Below the pieces are notes generated by a model. The model was not told the DNA's origin and searched no databases. It saw only the letters and a list, made by a program, of their open reading frames with translations. From positions 1-64,000 of the forward strand of contig DHUU01000002.1 in the NCBI GenBank assembly GCA_002409325.1: DNA of 64,000 bases, given 5' to 3'. The stretch comes from Bacteroidales bacterium UBA5226. GTDB taxonomy: Bacteria > Bacteroidota > Bacteroidia > Bacteroidales > UBA932. Below, one piece after another: positions 40,640 through 50,208 of the stretch. The position numbers and the translations under genes are program-made. Position 1 is the stretch's first letter; the number at the start of each line of letters is the position of its first letter.

Positions 40640-41653
40640 ATGGTTTCAGTAATAATGGCAGCACACAATGCTCAGGATTACCTTGACACTGCATTGGATA
40701 GTGTCTTTGCTCAATCCTTTAAGGACTTTGAGGTTGTAGTTGTGGACGATGCCTCTTCTGACAAAACACACCAAATGCTGGATGCCTGCAAAGACCCTCG
40801 CCTGAAAGTTTTCAGAAATGAAGTACGCAGCGGTGCCGCTTTTTCCAGGAACAGGGCCATTACAGAAGCCTCGGGCAGGTATGTGGCCATTCTTGATGCC
40901 GATGACTTCTGGGCTCCTGAGAAACTGGAAGAACAGGTCGGTTTTATGGAGAAGCACCCATCTGCAGCCGCTCTGGGCACTTATGTTTACGAGACCGACC
41001 AGACGGGCCGGCGGAACAAGGCGGTACGCTTTCCCTTATATCCGGGACAAATCAGGTGTTCCACATTATTCCGCTGTTCCCTGGTTCATTCCTCTGTCAT
41101 GATCAGGCGTTCATTCCTTGATGAGCAAAACATCTGGTACGACCAGTCTTTTTCTTTTTCGCATGATTTTGAATTGTGGAGCCGGGCTGTATTTGCCGGG
41201 AACTTTCACCTGCTGCCGCGTTATTTGACCTATTACCGCAGGAGGCCGGGACAGATCTCTTCAGAGAATTCTGTAGCACAAAACAAACATGCCTCCCGGG
41301 TTTTTTGCAGCATGTTGCAAAAAATGGGTTTCCAGCCACAGGATGAGGAGCTGGCCGCCCACCTGAGGCTTTCGGGGCTGGTTACCGGGACGGTCAATGA
41401 GCAGAAATACTACCGCGATATTCTTATGTGGTGTATAGCGTTGTATAAAAGAAATGAAAAGAATCCGGTTTTCAGACCTTACCTGCTGGCTAACGAGATA
41501 TTGCTAAGGTTTCTCAAATATTGCACTGTGAATTCGTTTGGTCCGCTTAAGACCTTACGCCTTATGCTTTCTCTGCATTGGAATTTACCCTCTCTGTTTT
41601 TCCCATATTTACAGTTATTTCAGAGAATGAGCAGAAGAATTAATGATGTTTGA
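40640..41653 (+). CDS. Family 2 glycosyltransferase
   Basis: The 337-residue GT-A protein begins MVSVIMAAHNAQDYL, with VVDDASSDKT and the metal motif ILDADDFW. Its C-terminal region WYDQSFSFSHDFELWSRAVFAG is typical of LPS or capsule transferases. The acceptor is unknown. The frame extends upstream into gapA, but the conserved start and promoter fix ATG 40640. The 3' end overlaps the methyltransferase gene by 11 nt, implying co-expression. Confidence 0.88.
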   Translation: MVSVIMAAHNAQDYLDTALDSVFAQSFKDFEVVVVDDASSDKTHQMLDACKDPRLKVFRNEVRSGAAFSRNRAITEASGRYVAILDADDFWAPEKLEEQVGFMEKHPSAAALGTYVYETDQTGRRNKAVRFPLYPGQIRCSTLFRCSLVHSSVMIRRSFLDEQNIWYDQSFSFSHDFELWSRAVFAGNFHLLPRYLTYYRRRPGQISSENSVAQNKHASRVFCSMLQKMGFQPQDEELAAHLRLSGLVTGTVNEQKYYRDILMWCIALYKRNEKNPVFRPYLLANEILLRFLKYCTVNSFGPLKTLRLMLSLHWNLPSLFFPYLQLFQRMSRRINDV

Positions 41654-42419
41654 CACAGCACAATATCGGCGTAAAGAGGTTGAAATTCAACGTGTAGATT
41701 CCATTATCCGCATGCTACCCGCCGATGCACACCAGGTACTGGAAGCCGGGTGCCGGGACGGTTACATTACCCTGAAGCTGGCAGAAAAATACCCCGTCGT
41801 CACAGCATTGGATTTAAAACTGCCTGCCATTGCCCATCCCCGGGTTGTCTGCGTGCAGGGCGATATTACTTCATTAGCTTTTGCCGATAAGTCCTTTGAT
41901 CTGGTCGTTTGTACCGAAGTACTGGAGCATATTCCCCCGCAGATACTGGAAACGGCTTGCGCCGAATTGTTACGCGTTTCAAGGCGGTATCTTCTTATTG
42001 GGGTCCCTTTCATGCAGGATTTGAGGGTCCATGCCACCCGCTGCGTTCATTGCGGAAGCATTAACCCTACCACAGGGCATATCAATTCTTTTGATCAGAA
42101 ACGACTGATGTCTCTCTTTGGCAACAAGCCGTTCACCAGGACTGAATATCCGGGCAGGGGTGTCTATAAAACCAACCGGTTATCCTATGCTGTGTATAAA
42201 CGTTTTGAATTTCCTTATGGATCCTATGAACAGGAGGAGCCTTGCATACACTGCGGAAGACGCCTGGAAAAACCCCGGTTGTCGCTGCCAGCCCGCCTGG
42301 CATGTCTTTTTGCCAAAGGACTTGAATACATACAAAACAAAACAGGGCCCTCTGAGAGCCCTGTCTGGATTCATGTTTTATGGGATATTACTGTTCAGGA
42401 TTCATTGAAATGTCAATAA
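41643..42419 (+). CDS. Class I SAM-dependent methyltransferase
   Basis: The 258-residue protein has motif I VLEAGCRDG, the acidic VTALDLKL, and FDLVVCTEVLEHI. The second half carries two CxxC pairs, RCVHCGS and PCIHCGR, which could bind zinc. Coupled to a glycosyltransferase, it may methylate a sugar or lipid-linked intermediate. ATG 41646 is an alternative start. The 3' end overlaps the convergent M16 gene by 32 nt. Confidence 0.82.
   Translation: MMFDTAQYRRKEVEIQRVDSIIRMLPADAHQVLEAGCRDGYITLKLAEKYPVVTALDLKLPAIAHPRVVCVQGDITSLAFADKSFDLVVCTEVLEHIPPQILETACAELLRVSRRYLLIGVPFMQDLRVHATRCVHCGSINPTTGHINSFDQKRLMSLFGNKPFTRTEYPGRGVYKTNRLSYAVYKRFEFPYGSYEQEEPCIHCGRRLEKPRLSLPARLACLFAKGLEYIQNKTGPSESPVWIHVLWDITVQDSLKCQ
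42342..42365 (-). terminator. Probable terminator of the M16 gene inside the methyltransferase gene
   Basis: ACAGGGC/GCCCTGT (42342-42348 with 42358-42364) forms a hairpin. On the minus strand it is followed by TTTTGTTTTG. It lies 23 nt past the M16 stop codon and within the opposing coding sequence. Confidence 0.6.
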
Positions 42420-45201
42420 AATTTTTCTGTTTCAGGAATTTTTTAATGAATTTCTTAACATTGCCCGGGGTTATCCCTTTGACAATCTGTTCGTAATCTG
42501 TGACAACATCCAGATCCTCTGTATAATAACTTATGAGTGACTGCTGCCAGAAGTTATTCTTTATCACGTTTTCCTGACGGTTTTTTAGGAGGTTTTCACG
42601 CGTTTTGTTCACATATTCCTCTGAAGGCCCGTTCTTGGCAAGATTCAAAACATCGGCTTTGACCACCTGGAGCATTCTTTCCTGTCTCTCGGGGTCGGTA
42701 TCAAAAGCGATGAGCATTGCACCATACTCTTCAGGCTGTTTGGAGGATATTTTCTGTACCGAGGCACCATAGGTTCCTCCTTCATCTTCCCTGAGGGTCT
42801 GAACGTAGGTCATACTGAGAATGGATTGTATGGCATCCAGGTAGACTTCGTTGTTGAGGTTGTAATCCTGGTCTGCCGAATAGAGGTGCGCAATGCTTGT
42901 TTTGGGTGTTTCCATAACCACCCTGAAATGATTCTCTAACGTGCCTTTCCGGATGCGGTTATCGTCTTTTACCCATACAGACGGTTGTGTAGCCGAGGGC
43001 AATGAACCCAGATAAAGTTCCACCAAGGGTTTCAAAGTTTCCGGATCAACATTCCCGACAATGGTAACAACTGCACCGTTGTTGTTTGCAAAGCATAAGC
43101 GGTAGGCCTTTTCCAGGTCAGATAGTGATATTTTCTGCATCAATTCGCTAGAAACCAACTGGCTGCGAGGATTGTTGTTGAATATTGTTTTATATATCTC
43201 TTTCTGGAAAATATAATCAGGGGTTTTTTCAATGTTGGGGACGATAGCCTTCAATTGAGCCATGGAAGCTTCATATTCGCTTTCCACAAACCTGGGTGTG
43301 ACAATGTGGGCGTAAACCAGCTCCAGGAGTGTCTGGATATCCTGTGGCGAGGCACTGCCCGAGATTCCCTGACTGTAGCTCCTGATAAAAGGTCCGGCAG
43401 ACGCAATTTTCCCGGTTAGTTTGCGCTTAAGCGAGGTGGCGCTGAAATTTCCAACACCGTTGTTTTGCATCCAGAAGCTTAAAACAGTATTTTCAACAGA
43501 GGGGAGCAGCTCTTCAGGTATAATGGAGAGTCCGCCGTGGTTTTGCATGGAAAATAACACCTCGTCCTTTTTGTGGGTTGTGGGTTTTACAACAACCTTG
43601 ATCCCGTTGGATAGTGTCCACACCATGCTTTGATAAGCGCCTTCCTTCTGGTCAAGTATCTTTCCGGGGACTAAGGCATCTGTGTTGACAATAGGCTCGT
43701 CGGACACTTCTTCTGCATACGCCTGAATTTCCATCCCCTCCACTTTTTTTATGATATCCAGAAATGCCTGATCGGAAGGAATCTGCAGGCCTTCCCGCTT
43801 AGGACTGGATATAAGCAGGATCCGGTTTTCTTTCGTGATGAACTGACGGGCTATCTGATTGAGCTGGTCCAATTGGATAAAGGGAAGGTATCCTTTGACG
43901 ACTTCAAGCTCATAGAGGGGATCCAGGATAGGTTCATTATAGGCATAGTGGTTTGTTATGGCACTTATAAATTCACTGTTCATCCGGTCTGCTACATTTT
44001 CTGCAGCGCGTTCCCGGCGACGAAGGAAGTTGGTTTTGGCACGTTCCAGTTCGGCGTCTGTGAACCCGTAACGTTGCATCTTTTCAACTTCGGTCATAAG
44101 GGCTTCAAATGCCCGGGCACTTTCGCCATCACGGCCCTGAGCCGAGAAATATATGGCATCTGCAGAGGTGGTAATGGGGGAAAAACTTAAGTTGGCGCCC
44201 AGGAATGGAGCATCGGGCTGTTGAGCTATTTCCTGGAAACGGTCGTTCATCATCCCCGCAATAAAGGATTTGAACATATCTACCATATAGATCATTCCCA
44301 GAGAACGCATATTGTTAGGAACAGGTTCGGATTTGATGATAAATTCAACACCCGTGCCTTGTGCTTCCGGATCTGTAATTATCCCGATAATGGGATCGTC
44401 ATTTTCAGGAACAGGAATCACTTTTTTGGGGCTGGGCGTGGAAGGGGCGGGTATGTCGGTGAATAGTGCAGTAAGCTTGCTTTCTACCTGGTCTACGTCA
44501 ATATCGCCAACCACAATTACAGCTTGGTGATCGGGACGATACCAGGTTTTATAGAAGTCCTGAAGTTCCGAGGCCGGAAATGACTGAAGTCCTTCAATGG
44601 TTCCTATCAGGTTGCATTCCGCGTATTTGGATCCTTTGAACAGGTAAGGCAGAGAACTTTCAAACATCCGCCACTGGGCAGTTCTGCGGGTACGCAATTC
44701 TTCTATGATCACACCACGTTCCTTGTCAATTTCTGCAGGGTCGTTGGTTACAAAGGCAGCATAATCGTGCATGATAAGCAGGCAGGTGTCCAGCACACCT
44801 TCCCGCAACATGGGAATGTTGTTGAGCATGTACATGGTCTGCTCAACACCGGTTCCGGCATTGATGTTCCTCCCAAAACTGCATCCGATGCTTTCCAGGT
44901 AACTGATAAGCATCTTTCCGGGAAGGCTTTTGGTGCCGTTCAGGGCCATGTGTTCCAGGAAGTGTGCCAGGCCGGCCTGGGCTTTGGTTTCCTGTATGGC
45001 TCCCGCGTTTGTGAAAAGATAGAATTCGGCACGTTTTTCAGGCTTTGCGTTATACCTGATGTAATAAGTAAGCCCGTTCTCAAGTTTACCAATACGTACT
45101 GCAGGATCGTTTTTCAACGGTTCCTGCGGATTGGCCATTTGTGAAAAGCCGCTAATGCCTGCCACGAGCAAGACAAGCAGTGTGCAGAGAAGTTTCTTCA
45201 T
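42388..45201 (-). CDS. M16 family zinc metallopeptidase (pitrilysin-like)
   Basis: The 937-residue product has a signal peptide (about 1-21). The N-terminal M16 unit has the inverted zinc motif HFLEH (His80, Glu83, His84) with the distal glutamate in DKERGVIIEE. Three further non-catalytic M16 folds make up the long clamshell form. A second-half region with RxxxY-type substrate-binding residues is expected but I did not place it. It probably degrades peptides in the periplasm. Confidence 0.92.
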   Translation of the reverse strand: MKKLLCTLLVLLVAGISGFSQMANPQEPLKNDPAVRIGKLENGLTYYIRYNAKPEKRAEFYLFTNAGAIQETKAQAGLAHFLEHMALNGTKSLPGKMLISYLESIGCSFGRNINAGTGVEQTMYMLNNIPMLREGVLDTCLLIMHDYAAFVTNDPAEIDKERGVIIEELRTRRTAQWRMFESSLPYLFKGSKYAECNLIGTIEGLQSFPASELQDFYKTWYRPDHQAVIVVGDIDVDQVESKLTALFTDIPAPSTPSPKKVIPVPENDDPIIGIITDPEAQGTGVEFIIKSEPVPNNMRSLGMIYMVDMFKSFIAGMMNDRFQEIAQQPDAPFLGANLSFSPITTSADAIYFSAQGRDGESARAFEALMTEVEKMQRYGFTDAELERAKTNFLRRRERAAENVADRMNSEFISAITNHYAYNEPILDPLYELEVVKGYLPFIQLDQLNQIARQFITKENRILLISSPKREGLQIPSDQAFLDIIKKVEGMEIQAYAEEVSDEPIVNTDALVPGKILDQKEGAYQSMVWTLSNGIKVVVKPTTHKKDEVLFSMQNHGGLSIIPEELLPSVENTVLSFWMQNNGVGNFSATSLKRKLTGKIASAGPFIRSYSQGISGSASPQDIQTLLELVYAHIVTPRFVESEYEASMAQLKAIVPNIEKTPDYIFQKEIYKTIFNNNPRSQLVSSELMQKISLSDLEKAYRLCFANNNGAVVTIVGNVDPETLKPLVELYLGSLPSATQPSVWVKDDNRIRKGTLENHFRVVMETPKTSIAHLYSADQDYNLNNEVYLDAIQSILSMTYVQTLREDEGGTYGASVQKISSKQPEEYGAMLIAFDTDPERQERMLQVVKADVLNLAKNGPSEEYVNKTRENLLKNRQENVIKNNFWQQSLISYYTEDLDVVTDYEQIVKGITPGNVKKFIKKFLKQKNFIDISMNPEQ

Positions 45202-45233
45202 AGTTCAGTAGATTGATTTTTTTATATGAAAAT

Positions 45234-45241
45234 CAAAGGTA
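45234..45241 (-). promoter_or_regulatory. Promoter -7 box for the M16 gene
   Basis: TACCTTTG on the minus strand lies 32 nt before ATG 45201. Confidence 0.55.
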
Positions 45242-45310
45242 AAAAAAAATCACTGCGTGTTGGTCTTTTTTGTACTTTTACAAATAAGACACTAAAATTA
45301 TTATTTGCCA

Positions 45311-46981
45311 ATGTTGACCAGAAAGATTTTCCTAAGCCTTGTCGCTATGTGCGTGAGTGCCGGCACTGCCTTGCCGTGTACAAATTTGATTGTAACAAAA
45401 GGTGCCTCAAAAGACGGATCCGTAATTGTCAGTTATTCCGCCGATTCACACCAGTTATACGGCGAGTTGTATTTCTGGCCTGCAGCCGAATGGGCCGAAG
45501 GAACCATGATGAAAATTTTTGAATGGGATACCGGGAAGTACATGGGGGAAATCCCGCAGGCCCGGCAAACCTATTCAGTTACCGGGAACATGAATGAATA
45601 CCAGCTGCTGATTGGGGAGACCACCTATGGGGGCAGGCCTGAGTTCAATGACCCGACCGGGATGATGGATTATGGGTCCCTGATCTACCTGGCTTTACAG
45701 CGCTGCAAAACCGCACGTGAAGCCATTTTGTTGATTGACAATCTGATGCAGACATATGGATATGCATCCAGCGGGGAATCGTTTTCCATAGCCGATCCCG
45801 ATGAAGTCTGGATCATGGAAATTATAGCTAAGGCTCCCAGGATGGTAGAAGGGGTTAATGTGAACAAAGGGGGTGTCTGGGTAGCCAGGCGCATTCCCGA
45901 CGGGTATATTAGCGGCCATGCCAACCAGGCCCGTATCACAACAATTGAATTTAACGATCCCGATAATTGCCTGTATAGCCCCGATGTCATATCCCATGCC
46001 AGGGAAATGGGTGTTTTTACCGGGAAGGACAAAGATTTTAGTTTTTCCGATGTATATGCCCCGGTGGATTTTGGAGCCGCCCGGGCCTGTGATGCCCGTA
46101 TCTGGGCCTTTTTCAAACGCTTTGCCAACGGGATGGACAAGTACCTGGACTATGCCATGGGACATAACCTGGCCAACCGGATGCCCTTGTATGTAAAACC
46201 CAATGTTAAATTGTCCTTTAAGGATGTTGCCAACATGATGCGAGATCATTTTGAAGGAACCCCTATGGATATGACTTGTGATATTGGCGCAGGAAGCAAT
46301 GCATTGCCCTACCGCTGGAGGCCCATGTCATTTGAAGTGGATGGAAAGACTTATGTAAATGAAAGGGCGATAGCAACGCAACAGACCGGGTGGTGGTTTG
46401 TGGGGCAATGCAGGAGTGACCTGCCCAGGGACCTTGGAGGTTTGTACTGGTTTGGTGTGGACGATGCCGGAACATCTGCCCTGATACCTATTTATAGCGT
46501 TTCCCAGCGTGTTCCCGGTTGTATAGAGGAAGGGAACGGAAGCATGCTGGAGTACTCACAGACGTCGCTATTCTGGATCGTTAACCGCGTAGCCCAGTTT
46601 GCCTATCTGCGTTACAACCAGACAGGGGCAGAAGTACGCGGCGTAGTGGATGCCTGGGAAAATGAAATGGCGGAAAAGACCGTGCGGGTTGACCAGGTTG
46701 CTCTGGCTTTGTATCAGCAGGATCCCGCCCTGGCCCGTGAGTTTTTAACTGATTTCTCGGTCAATGCGGCCCAGGCTTTGTTCGAAAAGTGGGTAGAGCT
46801 TGATAAATACCTGATTGTTAAGTATATTGACGGTAATATTAAACATCAGAATCCGGATGGATCTTTCACCCATAACGGGAACGATGAACGTATCCCTGCA
46901 TCGCCTCAATACGGCGGACAAACACAAAAATGGAAAGAAGCGGTAGTTAAGGATAACGGAAAAATTTTGGAATCAAGATAA
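45311..46981 (+). CDS. C69 family dipeptidase (peptidase U34)
   Basis: The 556-residue Ntn-hydrolase precursor has a signal peptide ending directly before Cys23 (TALPC-TNLIVTKGASKDG). That cysteine is the expected N-terminal nucleophile after maturation. Typical C69 motifs are YSADSHQLYGEL and GMMDYGSLIYLALQR. It probably cleaves dipeptides in the periplasm. The frame opens at TTG 45305, but ATG 45311 is the better start. A weak -7-like TACTTTTA lies at 45273-45280. nfeD follows after 5 nt. Confidence 0.9.
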   Translation: MLTRKIFLSLVAMCVSAGTALPCTNLIVTKGASKDGSVIVSYSADSHQLYGELYFWPAAEWAEGTMMKIFEWDTGKYMGEIPQARQTYSVTGNMNEYQLLIGETTYGGRPEFNDPTGMMDYGSLIYLALQRCKTAREAILLIDNLMQTYGYASSGESFSIADPDEVWIMEIIAKAPRMVEGVNVNKGGVWVARRIPDGYISGHANQARITTIEFNDPDNCLYSPDVISHAREMGVFTGKDKDFSFSDVYAPVDFGAARACDARIWAFFKRFANGMDKYLDYAMGHNLANRMPLYVKPNVKLSFKDVANMMRDHFEGTPMDMTCDIGAGSNALPYRWRPMSFEVDGKTYVNERAIATQQTGWWFVGQCRSDLPRDLGGLYWFGVDDAGTSALIPIYSVSQRVPGCIEEGNGSMLEYSQTSLFWIVNRVAQFAYLRYNQTGAEVRGVVDAWENEMAEKTVRVDQVALALYQQDPALAREFLTDFSVNAAQALFEKWVELDKYLIVKYIDGNIKHQNPDGSFTHNGNDERIPASPQYGGQTQKWKEAVVKDNGKILESR

Positions 46982-46986
46982 ATGAA

Positions 46987-48288
46987 ATGAAACGTTTTTT
47001 ACTTCTGTTTATGCTGCTTTTGCCCCTGGTGACAAAAGGCGCCGATTCATGCCTGGTCTATGTGCTGAGCATTGACAGCGAGATTCATGCCAAATCGGCC
47101 AGGACACTGGAAAAAGCCCTGGAAGAAGCAAAAAAACAGAATGCCTGTGTATTTCTCATGCGTCTCAACACCTTTGGCGGCGCACTGGATGCAGCCGAAG
47201 AAATGAGGACAGCCCTGCTGGAAGCTCCTTTCACCACGGTCTCTTTTATAGACCACCAGGCAGCCTCGGCAGGAGCTCTGATATCACTGGCCTGCGATAC
47301 CATTTATATGGCGCCCGGCTCTACCCTGGGTTCTGCCAGTATTGTGAACCAGGCCGGTGAACTCATGCCCGAGAAATATCAGTCTTACATGCGGTCCCTG
47401 ATGCGTGCCACAGCCGAGGAAACGGGCCGCGATCCCGCGCTGGCCGAGCAAATGGTGAGCGGCGATACCATAGTTAACCTGACTACCAGGGAAGCCAAAG
47501 ACGTGGGTTACAGCCAGGGACAGGCGGCCAGTGTTGAGGAAGCCGTAGCCCTGATGGGATTGGAAAACTGCGTGATAAGGGAATATCAGGAAACATGGCT
47601 GGATAAGATCATAGGTTTTTTCTTACTGCCTCTGGTGCAGGCATTGATGCTCATGGGTATTGTAGGGGGCATATACTTTGAACTGCAAACCCCGGGTGTG
47701 GGTTTCCCTCTTGGGGTGGCGGTTTTTTGCGCCATCGGCTATTTTTCCCCGCTTTTTCTGGAAGGTCTGGTGCAGTACTGGGAAATCATACTCATAATAG
47801 CAGGCCTGATCCTGCTGGCCATAGAGATCTTTGTCACACCCGGGTTCGGTCTGCTGGGCATCCTGGGCATTATTGCTGTGGCTGCCGGATTGATCCTCTC
47901 TATGGTGGATAACCGGGTGTTTGATTATGAAGGACCTTTTCCCTGGAACGGGATCCTGGTTCCAATAGCCACTGTTACTGTCACTGGCTTGGTTTCCATA
48001 GTATTGATACTCTTTTCCGTACATTTGCTCTTTCCTACCCGTGTGTTCAACCGAATTGCCCTGCGCACGAACCTAAGGAAAAATGACGGTTTTGTAGGAG
48101 TGCCAACATTGAACGATATTTCCATTGGGCAGGAAGGCGTGGTTTTTACAGATCTGAGGCCTTCGGGAAAGGTTACCATTGGAGGGCGTTGGGTAGAAGC
48201 CCGCGCGGTCGTAGGATACATTCCCAAAGATACTCCGGTTAAAGTGGTACGGATAGAAAGCGGTGTTATTTTTGTTGAGACTCTATAA
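46987..48288 (+). CDS. nfeD: NfeD-family membrane serine protease (long form)
   Basis: The 433-residue protein has a signal peptide, then a ClpP/crotonase-fold protease domain (about 20-195) with the serine in HQAASAGALISLACD and a lysine in MPEKYQSYMRSL. Four or five TM helices (about 215-345) and a C-terminal OB-fold NfeD domain (about 375-433) follow. Long NfeD proteins act with flotillin/stomatin-type proteins in membrane protein quality control, but no such gene is adjacent. It is co-transcribed with the C69 gene. Confidence 0.9.
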   Translation: MKRFLLLFMLLLPLVTKGADSCLVYVLSIDSEIHAKSARTLEKALEEAKKQNACVFLMRLNTFGGALDAAEEMRTALLEAPFTTVSFIDHQAASAGALISLACDTIYMAPGSTLGSASIVNQAGELMPEKYQSYMRSLMRATAEETGRDPALAEQMVSGDTIVNLTTREAKDVGYSQGQAASVEEAVALMGLENCVIREYQETWLDKIIGFFLLPLVQALMLMGIVGGIYFELQTPGVGFPLGVAVFCAIGYFSPLFLEGLVQYWEIILIIAGLILLAIEIFVTPGFGLLGILGIIAVAAGLILSMVDNRVFDYEGPFPWNGILVPIATVTVTGLVSIVLILFSVHLLFPTRVFNRIALRTNLRKNDGFVGVPTLNDISIGQEGVVFTDLRPSGKVTIGGRWVEARAVVGYIPKDTPVKVVRIESGVIFVETL

Positions 48289-49540
48289 GCTCCAGCAGCC
48301 GTTCCACGGCTTCATTCTGAGGAATCCCCCGCATAACGGGGGTTTTTCCTTTATACAGGGTTACCCTGCCATTTCCTTCGCCTACGTATCCGTACTGGGC
48401 ATCGGCCATTTCGCCCGGTCCGTTCACTATGCATCCCATAACGGCAATGGTGCAGCCATTAAGGTGTGAAGTGGCCTTTTTGACCTGGCGAACTGTTTCT
48501 TCCAGATTGAATTTTGTACGCCCGCAACCGGGACATGAAATGTATTCGGGCCGTGTGAAGACACAACGGGTGGCCTGCAGCAGGTCCATGCAGAAGTCGG
48601 TGAGTTCCTCTTTTGAAGCAAAGGGTGCCTTTACAAAGGGCATGGGCAGTTTCTGCCAGTCTATGGTCCCGTCCAGCAGGCCGGGCGCCCATTGGTAAGA
48701 GGCACTGACAATGAGTTCATCCCAGCTGACGGGCTGGCTCCGGTCTTTTGTTACCGGCAGGAACAATTTGCCAAAGCGGATTTCTGCTTCGGGCGCCTCG
48801 GTAAGTGATACCCTGAAGGTATCGCCAATTCCTTCTTTAAGCAGGGTTATGATCCCGACAGCCGACTTGAGGCGTCCCTGGCGGTCGCTGCCCGATTCGG
48901 TCACACCCAGGTGTAAAGGATAGTCCATCCGGAGGGCTTCCATTTTTTGAGCGAGCAGGCGGTTGGCTTGCACCATGATGCGCGTATTGCTCGATTTTAA
49001 CGACACTACAACATGGGGAAAATCCATTTTCCTGCATATACTCAGGTATTCCAGGGCAGCCTGACACATGCCTTGGGCCGAGTTCCCATAGGTTTCCAGA
49101 ATATGGGATGGCAGCGAACCGTGGTTAACCCCAATGCGCAGGGAGGTGTTGTGCTGGCGGCAGATCCCGAACAGTTCTGCAAGCAATTCATTTACCCTGG
49201 AGCGGTCCCGGGAAAAATTCCCGGGGTTGATGCGTACTTTGTCTGCTACCCGGGCAGCCTCCATAGCGGTGGAAGCAGAAAAATGCACGTCTGCCACCAG
49301 GGGAATGTCCACACCCTGTAACCTCAGCTTTTCTTTTATCTGGGCCAGGGCTATGACCTGCGAAGGACCCTGTGTGGTGAGTCGTACCATCTGAGCTCCT
49401 TCCCGGACGAGAGCCATGCATTGGGCAACGGATTGCTCCACATTCAGGGTATCTGTATTGCACATGGTTTGCACAGATATGGGATGTCCTCCTCCGATGG
49501 CCAGTTTCCCGGCATAGACTGTATGTGTCTTCATGGTCAT
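48266..49540 (-). CDS. ispG: 4-hydroxy-3-methylbut-2-enyl diphosphate synthase, short form
   Basis: The 424-residue protein has a TIM-barrel part with PISVQTMCNTDT, VADVHFSAS and RINPGNF, and a [4Fe-4S] domain with Cys336, Cys339 (CPGCGR) and Cys370 (GCIVNGPGE). It catalyses the penultimate MEP-pathway step. Bacteroidota and plants usually have a large inserted domain giving 600 or more residues. Here only about 60-70 extra residues remain between barrel and cluster domain (about 256-325). It is last in the ligA-to-ispG run: its ATG overlaps the barrel gene stop, and its end overlaps nfeD by 23 nt. Confidence 0.92.
   Translation of the reverse strand: MTMKTHTVYAGKLAIGGGHPISVQTMCNTDTLNVEQSVAQCMALVREGAQMVRLTTQGPSQVIALAQIKEKLRLQGVDIPLVADVHFSASTAMEAARVADKVRINPGNFSRDRSRVNELLAELFGICRQHNTSLRIGVNHGSLPSHILETYGNSAQGMCQAALEYLSICRKMDFPHVVVSLKSSNTRIMVQANRLLAQKMEALRMDYPLHLGVTESGSDRQGRLKSAVGIITLLKEGIGDTFRVSLTEAPEAEIRFGKLFLPVTKDRSQPVSWDELIVSASYQWAPGLLDGTIDWQKLPMPFVKAPFASKEELTDFCMDLLQATRCVFTRPEYISCPGCGRTKFNLEETVRQVKKATSHLNGCTIAVMGCIVNGPGEMADAQYGYVGEGNGRVTLYKGKTPVMRGIPQNEAVERLLELIESQQK
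48326..48347 (+). terminator. Terminator of C69-nfeD inside the ispG coding region
   Basis: CCCCCG/CGGGGG (48326-48331 with 48337-48342) has a 5-nt loop and five Ts. It lies 38 nt after the nfeD stop, within the convergent ispG gene. Confidence 0.75.
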
Positions 49541-50208
49541 AGATGAATGAATATACCCAGTGTGAATAGCAATTGGCTGGGATAGCCGTAGGAGTAGTAT
49601 TCGTTGCTGTATAGGGCCGGATTTTCTATCAAGGATAGGGAATAGAAGTAATTGGCCTCTATCTGGAATTCAAATGGCCTGAGGACCAGTGACAGGCCCA
49701 GGCCGCCCTGGATCCCGTAATCCAGGTATAGATGATTGCAGTCAAATGCAACCTGTTGGCCATCCGGTATATCTATGGTATAATCTACTGCACTCATGCG
49801 ATAACTGCCAAAACAGCCCAGGTTGATCAGCAGCCGCATTTTCCAGAAGTCTATGTGGAATTGCGAGGTAAGCGGAATACGAAGCACCTGGTAAACCCTT
49901 TTCAGATCGGGTGTCTGGTATCCCTGCTGCGTATAGGTGAATCCGGTCTGCAGCCCAAAATAGGGCATGGTCTTCCACAAATCGTGGTAGAATGTATAGA
50001 GCAAAGAAGCATTGATATAGGAAGGCACCATTTTTTGTTTCCTATCGGGGTTGAAAGAAACCCCGTTGAAGGCATATCCTCCGCGTACACCAATCATGTG
50101 TTCTTTGTGGGAATTGGTCTGAGCCCCGGCAGGAATACCCGTCAGCATCAGTACTGTCAGCAGGACTTGCCATTTACCTTTTTTTAACCGGGACAGATAA
50201 CGTAACAT
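49537..50208 (-). CDS. PorT-like outer-membrane beta-barrel protein
   Basis: The 223-residue product has a signal peptide (about 1-30, PAGAQ). The mature part is a series of amphipathic strands with aromatic ends, such as MIGVRGGYAFNGVSF and LRIPLTSQFHIDFWK, ending LFTLGIFIHL. An OMP_b-brl_2/PorT fold is likely. Function is unknown; PorT itself takes part in type IX secretion in relatives. The start lies 35 nt inside the upstream lipoprotein gene. Confidence 0.8.
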   Translation of the reverse strand: MLRYLSRLKKGKWQVLLTVLMLTGIPAGAQTNSHKEHMIGVRGGYAFNGVSFNPDRKQKMVPSYINASLLYTFYHDLWKTMPYFGLQTGFTYTQQGYQTPDLKRVYQVLRIPLTSQFHIDFWKMRLLINLGCFGSYRMSAVDYTIDIPDGQQVAFDCNHLYLDYGIQGGLGLSLVLRPFEFQIEANYFYSLSLIENPALYSNEYYSYGYPSQLLFTLGIFIHL

